From NCBI GenBank assembly GCA_033717875.1, contig JADDKJ010000017.1:1-61009 (forward strand): a stretch of 61,009 nt of DNA, given 5' to 3'. Source of the DNA: SBBG01 sp033717875 (GTDB taxonomy: Bacteria > Pseudomonadota > Gammaproteobacteria > Ga0077554 > Ga007554). The notes under the pieces were generated by a model. The model did no database searches. It worked only from the letters and a program-made list of their open reading frames with translations, and had not been told where the DNA came from. The position numbers and the translations under genes are program-made. Of the stretch, positions 27,270-37,118 are shown piece after piece; within the stretch, counting starts at the first letter, position 1; each line of letters starts with the position of its first letter.

Positions 27270-28391
27270 TCAGGCCTGTTCCATCAGCCGCATGCACCAT
27301 GCCGCCACCTCGCGCGTGGATTCCGGTTTCGCCTTGGCGCGCGCGGCGCGGGCCATCTCCAGCAGGCGTTGTCTGCCTTGGCCGGCGTCCTGACAAAAAT
27401 CGGCGAGCAAAGCGCTCAACTTGTCCACGGTGAATTCCCCTTGCGGCACACGCAGCGCGGCGCCCGTATCGGACAGATACGCGGCATTGTGCGTCTGGTG
27501 ATCGTCCACCGCGAACGGGTAAGGCACCAGGATCGACGCGACACCCGCGGCGGCCAACTCCGATACCGTCAGCGCCCCGGCGCGGCACAGCACCAGATCG
27601 GCCCAGGCATAGGCGGCCGCCATATCGTCGATGAACGGCTCGACCCGGCCCGTCACGCCGGCCTTTTGGTAGCACTCGCGCGCCGCGTCGATATTGCGCT
27701 TACCGGCCTGATGCCAGATTTCGGGCGGCGTCTTCTGGCGCGGCAGCCGTCTTACGGCCTCCGGCACCACTTGATTGAATACCTGCGCGCCCAGACTGCC
27801 ACCCACCACCAGCAGGCGCAGCGGGCCGACACGGCCGGCCATGCGCTGTTCGGGCGGCGGCAGCGCCGCGATCGCCTCACGCACCGGATTGCCCGTGGCG
27901 ATCGCGCCGCTGGACGCCGGAAAGGTGCCGGGAAAAGCCTCCAGCACCTTGCTGGCCAGCCGCGCCAGCCAACGGTTGGTCATCCCGGCGATGGCATTCT
28001 GCTCGTGGATCACCAGCGGTTTGTGCAAGAGCCGGGTGACGAGGCCGCCGGGGCCGGTGACAAACCCGCCCATCCCCAGCACCGCCATGGGACGGCGGCG
28101 CATCACGATCGCCAGCGCCTGCATCATCGCCGCAGCGAGCTTGAAGGGCGCCAGCAGCAGACTGAGCGCCCCCTTGCCGCGCAGGCCGCTGATCGACACC
28201 CATTCCATGTCGTAACCGGCACGCGGCACCACATCGGCCTCCAGACCCGCGCGTGTTCCCATCCACACCACCTCGACCCCCTGCGTGCGCAGCTCATCGG
28301 CCACCGCCAACGCCGGGAAGACATGCCCGCCGGTGCCGCCCGCCATCACCAGAATGCGCTTTACACTTCGGGTTGTGAGTTGCGCGCTCAT
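27270..28391 (-). CDS. murG: UDP-GlcNAc:undecaprenyl-PP-MurNAc-pentapeptide GlcNAc transferase
   Basis: A 373-residue GT-B enzyme at the inner face of the inner membrane that turns lipid I into lipid II. It has VMAGGTGGHVFPALAVA, IHEQNAIAGMTNRWLA and the C-domain sugar-nucleotide site with CRAGALTVSELAAAG. The first ~10 residues are poorly conserved, so the start could be slightly later. It overlaps ftsW by 4 bp. Confidence 0.97.
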   Translation of the reverse strand: MSAQLTTRSVKRILVMAGGTGGHVFPALAVADELRTQGVEVVWMGTRAGLEADVVPRAGYDMEWVSISGLRGKGALSLLLAPFKLAAAMMQALAIVMRRRPMAVLGMGGFVTGPGGLVTRLLHKPLVIHEQNAIAGMTNRWLARLASKVLEAFPGTFPASSGAIATGNPVREAIAALPPPEQRMAGRVGPLRLLVVGGSLGAQVFNQVVPEAVRRLPRQKTPPEIWHQAGKRNIDAARECYQKAGVTGRVEPFIDDMAAAYAWADLVLCRAGALTVSELAAAGVASILVPYPFAVDDHQTHNAAYLSDTGAALRVPQGEFTVDKLSALLADFCQDAGQGRQRLLEMARAARAKAKPESTREVAAWCMRLMEQA

Positions 28392-29665
28392 CGAGGTTTT
28401 CCCTCGGCCAACCGCAACCCCGGACTTGCGGCCCGGAATTCGGAGCTCGGAACCCGCGTCTCATGGGCGATGCGCAGCAACAACGCCACCGCCACGCACA
28501 TCACCACGATGCTGCTGCCGCCGTAACTCATCAGCGGCAGGGTCAGACCCTTGGTCGGCAACATGCCCATGTTGACGCCGATATTGATCACGGCCTGCAA
28601 GCCTATCCACAATCCCAGCCCATAGGCCAGATAGGCAGCGAAGCGGTGCCTACCCTTTTCCGCCGTCCGGCCGATGACATAGGCGCGCGCCACGATCAGC
28701 GCGAACAAGCCGATCACCGCCAGCGAGCCGAGCAAGCCCAGCTCTTCGGCCAGAACGGCGAACAGGAAATCGGTGTGCGCCTCGGGCAGATAAAACAGCT
28801 TTTGCACGCTGGCGCCCAGCCCAACGCCGAACCACTCGCCACGGCCGAAGGCGATCAACGCCTGGGTCAACTGAAAGCCAGTGTCGAAGGGATCGGCCCA
28901 GGGATCGAGAAAGCCGGTCAACCGCGCCATGCGATAAGGCGATGAGTAGATCAATCCCACCACGCCCGCCGCCACGACCGCCATCAGCACCACGAACGGC
29001 CACAGCCGCGCGCCGCCCAGAAACAGCATGCCCAGCGCCGTGGCGAACATCACCGCCGTCGCACCGAAATCCGGCTCCAGCAGCAGCAACAGACCGATCA
29101 GCACCAGCAACAGCATCGGCTTGAGAAAACCGATGATCGAAGTACGCACCTCCGCGCCGTGGCGCACCAGATAACCGGCGATATACACCACCACGAACAG
29201 CTTGACCGGCTCGGAAGCCTGCAAATTGAACAAGCCCAGCGGCAACCAGCGCTGGCTGCCGTTGATCACCTTGCCGATGCCGGGCACCAGCACCAAGGCC
29301 AGCAACACCATACCGGCCAGCAGCAGCGTGCCGCCGGCCTTTTCCCAGTGCACGAGACGAGTGCGCATCACCAGCAGCGCGGCGATCACGCCGACGATGA
29401 CAAAGGCCAACTGGCGCACTGCATAGTAAAAAGGATGACCATACTGACGCTCGGCGATATTGAGCGAAGCGGAACTCACCATCACCAGACCCAGCACCAG
29501 CAGGATGAGCGCGGCGCCCAGCAGCCAGGGATCGCCCTGCGGCAGCGCGACGGCCTTCGGCGGCGCGGGCGGCCGCTGCCCGGCACGCGCCCGGGGCATC
29601 ACCACGGCACGCGACCGTCCCGCGTTTTTGTCCCGCCCCCACAACTTCATGACCCGCGCAATCAT
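28388..29665 (-). CDS. ftsW: Septal peptidoglycan polymerase FtsW
   Basis: A 425-residue SEDS protein with about ten membrane helices after a basic, Pro-rich cytosolic N-terminus of about 45 residues. Typical segments are NGSQRWLPLGLFNLQASEP, LLLLEPDFGATAV, and in the last third GVGLGASVQKLFYLPEAHTDF, LPLMSYGGSS. It polymerises lipid II with FtsI at the septum. Overlaps of 4 bp join it to murD and murG. The last ~15 residues are not conserved. Confidence 0.96.
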   Translation of the reverse strand: MIARVMKLWGRDKNAGRSRAVVMPRARAGQRPPAPPKAVALPQGDPWLLGAALILLVLGLVMVSSASLNIAERQYGHPFYYAVRQLAFVIVGVIAALLVMRTRLVHWEKAGGTLLLAGMVLLALVLVPGIGKVINGSQRWLPLGLFNLQASEPVKLFVVVYIAGYLVRHGAEVRTSIIGFLKPMLLLVLIGLLLLLEPDFGATAVMFATALGMLFLGGARLWPFVVLMAVVAAGVVGLIYSSPYRMARLTGFLDPWADPFDTGFQLTQALIAFGRGEWFGVGLGASVQKLFYLPEAHTDFLFAVLAEELGLLGSLAVIGLFALIVARAYVIGRTAEKGRHRFAAYLAYGLGLWIGLQAVINIGVNMGMLPTKGLTLPLMSYGGSSIVVMCVAVALLLRIAHETRVPSSEFRAASPGLRLAEGKPR

Positions 29666-30999
29666 GCCGTCACCTTGCGCACCGCGTCGGCAAAGACCTG
29701 CCCGCGCTCTTCATAGCCGCTGAACATGTCGAAGCTGGCGCACGCCGGCGACAGCAGCACCGCATCGCCCGGTTGCGCCAGATGGCGCGCCTGAACCACC
29801 GCGTCTTGCATATCCTTGGCATGCGTCACCGGCGCCACACCGGCCAGCGCCTGTTCGATGAGCGGCGCATCGCGGCCGATCAACACCACAGCGCGCGCCT
29901 TGTTGGCGGCGGCCTGGCGCAGCGGCGTGAAATCAGCGCCCTTGCCCAGCCCGCCGGCGATCAACACCACCTTGCCTGGCATGCCCTGCAGGGCGGCGAG
30001 CGTGGCGCCGACGTTGGTGCCCTTGGAATCGTTGTACCAGGCCACGCCATCCTTCTCGGCCACCCATTGGCTGCGGTGCGGCAGACCGGGAAATCCGCGC
30101 AGAGTTTGCAGCATCACCTCCATCGGCAAACCGGCGGCATCGCCCAGCGCCAGCGCCGCCAGGGCATTGGCGATGTTGTGCATGCCCTTGATGCGCACCT
30201 CGTCGGCGGGCATGAGCGGCTCGTCATGGCGCGCCAGCCACAGGCCGCTCATGCGCCGCATCACGCCGAAGTCCTTGTAGACCACCCCGTCATCCAGGGA
30301 GAAACGCACAGTATGCCGGCCGGCCTGAGCCATCGCCGTCACCAGCGGGTCATCGGCATTGAGCACCATTACACCATCGCCACGGAAGATGCGCTGTTTG
30401 GCGGAAGCATACTCGTCCATGCTCTGATAGCGGTCCATGTGATCGACGCTGAGGTTGAGCACCGTCGCCGCGACGGCGTTGAGCGAAAAAGTGGTTTCGA
30501 GCTGGAAGCTGGACAGTTCCAGCACGTATAGATCAGGTTCGGTGACATCGAGCAGATCCAGCGCCGGCGTGCCAAGATTGCCGCCGACGCGCACATCGCG
30601 CCCCGCCTGCCTGGCCATCTCCCCCACCAGCGTGGTGACCGTGCTCTTGCCGTTGGAACCGGTGACCGCCACCACCGGCGCCCGGGCATGACGGGCGAAC
30701 AGCTCGATATCCCCCACCACCTCGACACCGCGCGCAACGGCCTGCGCAATCAAGGGTTCACGCAGCGACACGCCGGGGCTGACCACCAGCCGCTGCGCGC
30801 TGGCAGAGACGCTGGCATCGAACCCGCCAAGGAACACCGCCACATCGGGTAATTCCTGTTGCAGCGTGGACAAACCCGGAGGATTATCCCGGCTATCGGT
30901 CACCGCCAGCGGCACGCCATGCGCGGCGAGAAAGCGCGCACAGGACAGGCCGGTCTTGCCCAGACCCACAATCAGCGTCTGCGGTTTTTCCTCAGTCAT
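29662..30999 (-). CDS. murD: UDP-N-acetylmuramoyl-L-alanine--D-glutamate ligase
   Basis: A 445-residue Mur ligase that adds D-Glu. Visible are LIVGLGKTGLSCARFL at the N-terminus, the ATP loop TGSNGKST (113-120), NLSVDHMDRY, WYNDSKGTNVGATLAAL and LLSPACASFDMFSGYEERG, the last being a MurD signature. Its first base coincides with the last base of mraY's stop codon. Confidence 0.97.
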   Translation of the reverse strand: MTEEKPQTLIVGLGKTGLSCARFLAAHGVPLAVTDSRDNPPGLSTLQQELPDVAVFLGGFDASVSASAQRLVVSPGVSLREPLIAQAVARGVEVVGDIELFARHARAPVVAVTGSNGKSTVTTLVGEMARQAGRDVRVGGNLGTPALDLLDVTEPDLYVLELSSFQLETTFSLNAVAATVLNLSVDHMDRYQSMDEYASAKQRIFRGDGVMVLNADDPLVTAMAQAGRHTVRFSLDDGVVYKDFGVMRRMSGLWLARHDEPLMPADEVRIKGMHNIANALAALALGDAAGLPMEVMLQTLRGFPGLPHRSQWVAEKDGVAWYNDSKGTNVGATLAALQGMPGKVVLIAGGLGKGADFTPLRQAAANKARAVVLIGRDAPLIEQALAGVAPVTHAKDMQDAVVQARHLAQPGDAVLLSPACASFDMFSGYEERGQVFADAVRKVTA

Positions 31000-32081
31000 C
31001 AGCGTATCTTCAACGAACTCAATCCGATCAGCACCAGAATCACCGTGATGATCCAGAACCGCACGATGACGCGCGGTTCCGGCCAGCCCTTCAGCTCATA
31101 ATGGTGATGCAGCGGCGCCATACGGAAAATGCGCTGCCCGGTCAGCTTGTACGAGCCCACTTGCAGCATCACCGACAGCGCCTCCATCACGAACACGCCG
31201 CCCATGATCAGCAGCACCAGCTCCTGACGCACCACCACCGCCACCACACCCAACGCCGCGCCCAGCGCCAGGGCACCGATATCGCCCATGAACACCTGCG
31301 CCGGATAGGTGTTGAACCACAAGAAGCCCAGCCCGGCGCCAACCATCGCGCCGCAGAACACCGCCACTTCGCCCACACCAGCGACATAGGGCACACCGAG
31401 ATAAGCGGCGAATTTGACATGCCCCGCGACATAGGCGAACACCGCCAACGCGCCCGCCACCAGCACGGTGGGCATGATCGCCAGGCCATCGAGGCCATCG
31501 GTGAGATTGACCGCGTTGCTGGTGCCGACGATCACGAAATAGGTGAGCAGAACGAACAGCACGCCCAGCTCTATCGATGCATGCTTGAGAAACGGAATCA
31601 GCAGATCGGTCTCGGCGGGCGTTGCGGCGTACTTGTAGATGAACACCGCGGCCGCCAGTCCCACCACCGATTGCCAGAAATATTTAGCGCGTGCCGACAA
31701 GCCCTTGGAATTACGCAGGATCAGTTTCTTGTAGTCGTCCACCCAGCCGATCACGCCAAACAGCAGCGTGACGAGCAACACCAGCCACACATAACGGTTG
31801 GCCAGGTCGCCCCACAGCAGCGTGCTCAGCGCGATCGCCACCAGGATCAGCGCGCCGCCCATGGTCGGCGTACCGGCCTTGGTCAGATGAGTCTGCGGCC
31901 CGTCGTCGCGCACGCTCTGCCCCACCTTGTACATGGTCAGCTTGCGGATCATCGCCGGACCCACCAGCAATGAAATCGCCAGCGCGGTGAGCGCGCCGAG
32001 CACCGCGCGCAGCGTCAGGTACTGGAAGACGCCGAATCCGCTATAGAACTGGGACAGATATTTGAAAAGATATAGCAGCAT
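30999..32081 (-). CDS. mraY: Phospho-N-acetylmuramoyl-pentapeptide-transferase
   Basis: A 360-residue polytopic inner-membrane enzyme that links the muramyl pentapeptide to undecaprenyl phosphate (lipid I). It shows GTPTMGGALIL, GWVDDYKKL (Asp pair), NAVNLTDGLDGLA (catalytic Asp) and MAPLHHHYELKGWPE (His loop). The length equals E. coli MraY. Confidence 0.98.
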   Translation of the reverse strand: MLLYLFKYLSQFYSGFGVFQYLTLRAVLGALTALAISLLVGPAMIRKLTMYKVGQSVRDDGPQTHLTKAGTPTMGGALILVAIALSTLLWGDLANRYVWLVLLVTLLFGVIGWVDDYKKLILRNSKGLSARAKYFWQSVVGLAAAVFIYKYAATPAETDLLIPFLKHASIELGVLFVLLTYFVIVGTSNAVNLTDGLDGLAIMPTVLVAGALAVFAYVAGHVKFAAYLGVPYVAGVGEVAVFCGAMVGAGLGFLWFNTYPAQVFMGDIGALALGAALGVVAVVVRQELVLLIMGGVFVMEALSVMLQVGSYKLTGQRIFRMAPLHHHYELKGWPEPRVIVRFWIITVILVLIGLSSLKIR

Positions 32082-32084
32082 GCG

Positions 32085-33449
32085 TTAAACCTTTTTCTCC
32101 TGCACCAGCGCTTCCACCACGCGCTCCATGCGCATGAAGCGCGAGCCTTTCACCAGCACCGTGGTCTGCGCGTTCAGATCCGCGGCCAGCGCGGCGATCA
32201 ACTCGTCGTGATTCGCATAATGGCCGCCGTCCGCACCAAAAGCCTGCACGGCGTCACGGCTCAGCTCGCCGGTGGCGTACAACTTGTCGATGCCGGCTTG
32301 CCGCGCGCGCTCGCCCACTTGCCGATGGAACAGCGGCGCATCATCGCCCAGCTCGCCCATGTCGCCCAGCACCAGCACCTTGCGCCCCGCCACACCGGCC
32401 AGCACGTTGATCGCCGCCAGCAGCGAGGGGGGATTGGCGTTGTAGGTATCGTCGATGACGCGCGCGCCGCAACCGGCCTTTTTGACTTGCAGACGGCCCT
32501 TCACCGCTTGCATCGCCTCCAGGCCATTCTTGACGTCCGCCAGCGTTGCGCCAGCCGCCAGCGCCGCCGCGGCGGCGGCCAAGGCGTTCATCACGTTGTG
32601 CTCGCCCATCAACGGAAACGACACGTCGATATCACCGGCGGGTGTGCGCATCTGAAACGCGGTGATGATCGCCTCGTCGCCGAGCTGGCACTGCACACTG
32701 CCGGTCAACACGCTAACATCGGCCTGCTCACGCATGCCGAAAGTCATGCAGCGCCGCCCGCCCAACAGTGAACGCCAGAAACCGGCATAGGCATCATCGG
32801 CATTCACTATGCCGACACCCTGCTCGGCCAGACCCGCATAGATGCCGCCCTTGGTACGAGCGATCTCATCGAGACTGCCGAATCCGGCCAGATGGGCCAT
32901 CGCCGCGTTGGTGATCAACGCCACGGTGGGCCGCGCCAGCTCGCTCAGATAGGCGATCTCGCCGGGATGATTGGCGCCCATCTCGATCACCGCACAGCGG
33001 TGCTCGGCGCGCAGCCGCAACAGCGTGAGCGGCACACCGATATCGTTGTTGAGATTGCCCTGCGTGGCGAGCACCGGCCCGCGCCGCGCGAAAATCGCCG
33101 CCAGCATTTCCTTGGTCGTGGTCTTGCCGTTACTGCCGGTGACAGCGATCAGCGGGATGGCGAAACGGGTACGCCATGCCGCGCCCAATTGCCCCAGCGC
33201 CAGCCGGGTGTCCGCGACACGCAACAGCGGCAACGCGGTTTCAACAGGTTCGCTGACCAGCGCCGCCACCGCGCCCTTGGCGGCCGCCTCCGCGACGAAG
33301 ACATGGCCGTCGAAGTGCTCGCCGCGCAAGGCGATGAACAGATCGCCCGGCTGAATCGTGCGGGTATCGGTGTTGACGGCCTGAAACAACACATCGCCGC
33401 CGATCGTCTCGGCGCCCAGCGCAGCAGCGGCTTCGGCAAGCTTCATCAT
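32085..33449 (-). CDS. murF: UDP-MurNAc-tripeptide--D-Ala-D-Ala ligase
   Basis: A 454-residue Mur ligase that adds the D-Ala-D-Ala dipeptide made by Ddl. The ATP loop is TGSNGKTTTKEM (104-115), followed by NLNNDIGVPLTLL, EMGANHPGEIAYLS and DDTYNANPPSLLAAI. It overlaps murE by 4 bp and lies 3 nt before mraY. Confidence 0.97.
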   Translation of the reverse strand: MMKLAEAAAALGAETIGGDVLFQAVNTDTRTIQPGDLFIALRGEHFDGHVFVAEAAAKGAVAALVSEPVETALPLLRVADTRLALGQLGAAWRTRFAIPLIAVTGSNGKTTTKEMLAAIFARRGPVLATQGNLNNDIGVPLTLLRLRAEHRCAVIEMGANHPGEIAYLSELARPTVALITNAAMAHLAGFGSLDEIARTKGGIYAGLAEQGVGIVNADDAYAGFWRSLLGGRRCMTFGMREQADVSVLTGSVQCQLGDEAIITAFQMRTPAGDIDVSFPLMGEHNVMNALAAAAAALAAGATLADVKNGLEAMQAVKGRLQVKKAGCGARVIDDTYNANPPSLLAAINVLAGVAGRKVLVLGDMGELGDDAPLFHRQVGERARQAGIDKLYATGELSRDAVQAFGADGGHYANHDELIAALAADLNAQTTVLVKGSRFMRMERVVEALVQEKKV

Positions 33450-34987
33450 TGCGCCATTTCCTTGAGCAAGTCGCAGACCTGCCTGCTGTCGCTGAACGGG
33501 CGCTTCTCGCCGCCCACGATCTGATAATCCTCATGCCCCTTGCCGGCCACCAGCACCACATCGTTTTCCTTGGCCTGCTTCACCACCCAGGCGATCGCCT
33601 GGGCACGGTCGCGCATCACCTCAACGGCCTCGCGCCGGCTCATGCCCGCCTTGATTTCCTCGATGATGAGTTGACCGTCCTCGCTGCGCGGGTTGTCATC
33701 GGTCAGCACCACCCGGTCGGCATGGCGCTCGGCCACCTCGCCCATCAGCGGCCGCTTACCACGATCACGGTCGCCGCCACAGCCGAACACCACCCACAAT
33801 GTCCCCCGGCAATGCTCACGCAGGGCCTGCAAGACTTGTTGCAAGGCATCCGGCGTATGAGCGTAATCGACCACCACCAGCGGCAAACCCTGCACGCCAC
33901 CGTAGCCCTCCATCCGGCCCGGCACAGGCCACAATCTATGCAGCTTGAACGGAATATCGATGAGATCGACGCCCGCCAACATCAGCGCGGCGAAGGCCGC
34001 CAGCAGATTGCCGGCGTTGAAACGGCCGAGCAGGACGCTGTGAAAGCGCAGCGCGCCCCAGGGCGAGCCGATGTGCATTTCCATGCCGTCGAGCCCCTGA
34101 TGCAGCACCGTGCCGCGCACCATGTTGAGTCGCGATGGATCATAAGGACGCACCGGCTGCGCGCTCATTTCGTGCTCCGCTCCGCCGGCCAGCGTATATC
34201 CCACCGCCGCCACCCCGGCCGGCAGCGACTGCAACAGCTCCCGGCCGAAAGGATCGTCGGCATTGATCACCGCATGGCGCAGCCCCGGCATTTCGAACAG
34301 GCGCCGCTTGGCCCGTCCGTAGGACGCCATGTCGCCGTGATAGTCGAGATGATCGCGGCTGAGATTGGTGAACACCGCCGTATCGAACGCCACGCCATTG
34401 ACACGCCCCTGCTCCAGCGCATGAGAGGAGACCTCCATCACCGCATGGCGCGCGCGCTCCTCCACCATCGCGGCGAGCAAGGCATGCAGCGATACCGCAT
34501 CGGGCGTGGTGTGACTGCCCGCCTCGAGCTGGCCGTACAGGCCATTGCCGAGCGTGCCGATCACCCCGCATGGCCAGCCTTCACTCAGTGCCTGGGCGAT
34601 GAACTGGCTGACCGAAGTCTTGCCGTTGGTGCCCGTCACCCCGATCATGAAAAGCTTCCGCGACGGGTTGCCATAAAACCGCTCGGTGATGATTCCGGCG
34701 CACTGACCCAAGCGCGCGACACCGAACAGCGGGATACCGGCGGGCGCCTCGGGCGCGGCAACCTCATCGCTCAGCTCATAAGCGACCGCCACCGCTCCGG
34801 CACGTATCGCATCGGCGATGAACGCATGACCATGCCGGGATTGCTGCCCCAGGCAAGCCAGAAACAGATCACCCGGCCGGGTCTTGCGGCTGTCGAGCGA
34901 AAGCCCCTGAATATCACGTTCGAACTCCGCGCCGATCTCGGCATAGCCCGCCAGCAATGCGCTCAATTTGCAGGTGTTCACCGTCAT
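33446..34987 (-). CDS. murE: UDP-MurNAc-L-Ala-D-Glu:meso-diaminopimelate ligase
   Basis: A 513-residue Mur ligase that adds the third stem residue. TGTNGKTSVSQF (118-129) is the ATP loop, and TTPDAVSLHALLA and SSHALEQGRVNG are typical. The DDNPRSEDGQLI segment contains the DNPR motif that marks meso-diaminopimelate (rather than lysine) as substrate, so the wall is of the usual Gram-negative type. Its start codon overlaps the ftsI stop by one base. Confidence 0.97.
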   Translation of the reverse strand: MTVNTCKLSALLAGYAEIGAEFERDIQGLSLDSRKTRPGDLFLACLGQQSRHGHAFIADAIRAGAVAVAYELSDEVAAPEAPAGIPLFGVARLGQCAGIITERFYGNPSRKLFMIGVTGTNGKTSVSQFIAQALSEGWPCGVIGTLGNGLYGQLEAGSHTTPDAVSLHALLAAMVEERARHAVMEVSSHALEQGRVNGVAFDTAVFTNLSRDHLDYHGDMASYGRAKRRLFEMPGLRHAVINADDPFGRELLQSLPAGVAAVGYTLAGGAEHEMSAQPVRPYDPSRLNMVRGTVLHQGLDGMEMHIGSPWGALRFHSVLLGRFNAGNLLAAFAALMLAGVDLIDIPFKLHRLWPVPGRMEGYGGVQGLPLVVVDYAHTPDALQQVLQALREHCRGTLWVVFGCGGDRDRGKRPLMGEVAERHADRVVLTDDNPRSEDGQLIIEEIKAGMSRREAVEVMRDRAQAIAWVVKQAKENDVVLVAGKGHEDYQIVGGEKRPFSDSRQVCDLLKEMAQ

Positions 34988-36810
34988 TACAAAACCCCTT
35001 TCCCCGACGATTTGGGTTGTGACTTCGTTTCATTCGACCGGCGCGCGTGAGACGTACTCGAAACCACCTGGGCCATCACGCCCGCCGCGTCACCTTTGTT
35101 TTGCTTGCCCGCATCCGCCTCCACCAGTTGCGTCCGCAGCGATTGCACATCATCGGGAGCCACATCGAGCAGCCGCAGCGCGCCGGCCATAACCTTACCG
35201 AACACCGGCGCGGCCACCAGGCCGCCGTAATATTCGCCGCTCTTCGGCTCGTCGATCATCACCACCATCGCCAGCCGCGGCCGACTCACCGGCGCCACGC
35301 CGGCGAAAAGCGCGAGATAGCGGTTGTCCGCATAGCCGCCGGCCTGCGACTTGTGCACCGTGCCGGTCTTGCCCGCCACCCGGTAACCCGGCACGCCCGC
35401 CGCCATGCCCGTGCCGCCTTCTCCCGTCACGGTCTCCATCATTTTCAATATTTGATCGGCGACTTCGGCCTTGACCACCTGCTCGCTCCGCGCAGACTGC
35501 GCTACGCGGGTAAAGGAAACAGGTTTGAATCTGCCGTGATCGGCCAGCACCGTGTAGGCGTGCGCAAGCTGCAACGGCGTCACCGACAGCCCATAGCCAT
35601 AAGAGAGCGTGGCGCGCTCGATCTCGCCCCAGCGCTTGTAGTTCGACAGAGCGCCGGCCATTTCGCCGGGGAAATGGCTGCCGGTCGCCGCGCCGAATCC
35701 GACCCGCGAGAACATCGACCACAATTGTTCCGGCGCTATCGCCAGCGCCATCTTGGTCGCACCGACATTGCTCGATTTCTGGATCACCGTGGTCACGTCG
35801 ATGACGCCGTATTTATGCACATCGCGCACCGTGTGACGCCCCACCTTGAACAAACCCGATTCGGTATCGATCAGGGTCGTGGGGCGAAACTTTCCACTTT
35901 CCAGCGCCGCCGCGGCGGTGAACGGCTTGATGGTCGAACCGGGCTCGAACACATCCGTCACCGCGCGGTTGCGGAAAAAGTCGCCACGCAGCTTGACGCG
36001 GTTGTTGGGATTGAACGAGGGCTGATTCACCATCGCCAACACCTCGCCCGTAGCGATATCGAGCATCACCAGCGAACCGGAACGCGCGCCGTTGGCCTGG
36101 ATCGCCGCCTTCAATTCGCGGTAGGCGAGATACTGCAAGCGGCGGTCGATACTCAGCGCCACATCCTTGCCCGGCACCGGCTCGGTGACACCTTCGACAC
36201 TCTCCACAACCCGGCCGAGGCGATCCTTGATCACACGCTTGGCGCCCGGCCTGCCACGCAGCCATTCCTCATAGGCCAGCTCCAGCCCCTCTTGACCGAT
36301 GTCATCGACATTGGTGAAACCGATCACATGCGAGACCACTTCGCCTGCCGGATAATAGCGCCGGTACTCCCGTTGCAGCGACACACCGGGCACACCCAGC
36401 GCCGTCACCTGCTGCGCCAATTCGGGATTGACGGCGCGCTTGAGATAAACGAATTCGCGATCGAGACGGCCCGACAGGTGGCGCTCCAGCCCTTTCACAT
36501 CGATACCCAGCAACCGCGCCAGCGCCGGCCATTGCGCGCGCGACGCCAGCAGCTCCCTGGGATTGGCCCAGACCGAATCGACTGGCGTGCTGACCGCCAG
36601 CGGCTCGCCGTTGCGGTCGGTGATCATGCCGCGATTGGCCGGAATGGCAAGTTCGCGCAAATGGCGCGCATCGCCCTGGTTCTGCAAAAATTCCTTGTCG
36701 AGCACTTGCAGGTCAAGCGCCCGCCATGCCAGCAACAACGCGACCGCGCCGAGCGCACCGAGCACCAGCACGATCCGTAGCGGTTGGGTCAACGGCGCGT
36801 CCCCTCTCAT
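34987..36810 (-). CDS. ftsI: Septal transpeptidase FtsI (PBP3)
   Basis: A 607-residue class B penicillin-binding protein with one membrane helix (about 10-30), a pedestal domain and the transpeptidase domain. The active-site motifs are Ser292-x-x-Lys295 (GSTIKPF), SSN at 345-347 and KTG at 480-482. It cross-links septal peptidoglycan with FtsW. I chose the ATG at 36810, which overlaps the ftsL stop codon in ATGA form; a longer frame starts inside ftsL and its first 40 residues are not family-like. Confidence 0.97.
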   Translation of the reverse strand: MRGDAPLTQPLRIVLVLGALGAVALLLAWRALDLQVLDKEFLQNQGDARHLRELAIPANRGMITDRNGEPLAVSTPVDSVWANPRELLASRAQWPALARLLGIDVKGLERHLSGRLDREFVYLKRAVNPELAQQVTALGVPGVSLQREYRRYYPAGEVVSHVIGFTNVDDIGQEGLELAYEEWLRGRPGAKRVIKDRLGRVVESVEGVTEPVPGKDVALSIDRRLQYLAYRELKAAIQANGARSGSLVMLDIATGEVLAMVNQPSFNPNNRVKLRGDFFRNRAVTDVFEPGSTIKPFTAAAALESGKFRPTTLIDTESGLFKVGRHTVRDVHKYGVIDVTTVIQKSSNVGATKMALAIAPEQLWSMFSRVGFGAATGSHFPGEMAGALSNYKRWGEIERATLSYGYGLSVTPLQLAHAYTVLADHGRFKPVSFTRVAQSARSEQVVKAEVADQILKMMETVTGEGGTGMAAGVPGYRVAGKTGTVHKSQAGGYADNRYLALFAGVAPVSRPRLAMVVMIDEPKSGEYYGGLVAAPVFGKVMAGALRLLDVAPDDVQSLRTQLVEADAGKQNKGDAAGVMAQVVSSTSHARRSNETKSQPKSSGKGVL

Positions 36811-37118
36811 GGTTGCACGATCACCACGGCGTCGGGCGGAGGCAGCATCATGCCGAGTTTGGAGCGCGCGGCGCCTTCGATCCTGACGTGGGTCGCCCAT
36901 GTGCTCTCTTCCAGTTGCAACTGTCCCCACTCGATGACCATGTCGTCCCGGCTCTTCTGCAGGGCCTGCAATTCAACAAACAGCTTGCGGCTTTCGTACT
37001 TCGCATACACCACGGCCAGCGCGGACAGCAACACAGCCGCCGCAAGCAAGCCCATCTTGAGATAACGCCTGTTCCCGCTGCCACGGGATGCGGGATGGTC
37101 ATTGATCATCGCCATCAA
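36807..37118 (-). CDS. ftsL: Cell division protein FtsL
   Basis: A 103-residue bitopic protein. A short cytosolic N-terminus is followed by one membrane helix (about 21-39) and a periplasmic coiled coil (about 40-85). It acts with FtsB and FtsQ to activate FtsWI. It is recognised more by size, topology and position between rsmH and ftsI than by sequence. Three Met codons at residues 1, 2 and 4 leave the exact start open. Confidence 0.88.
   Translation of the reverse strand: MMAMINDHPASRGSGNRRYLKMGLLAAAVLLSALAVVYAKYESRKLFVELQALQKSRDDMVIEWGQLQLEESTWATHVRIEGAARSKLGMMLPPPDAVVIVQP

Noticed and set aside
33449..35050. Plus-strand open frame of 533 codons opposite murE
   Set aside because: It is the antisense of a highly conserved gene in GC-rich DNA; its translation is rich in His, Arg and Gln and matches no family.
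35047..36780. Plus-strand open frame of 577 codons opposite ftsI
   Set aside because: Shadow of ftsI; no ribosome site and no domain resemblance.
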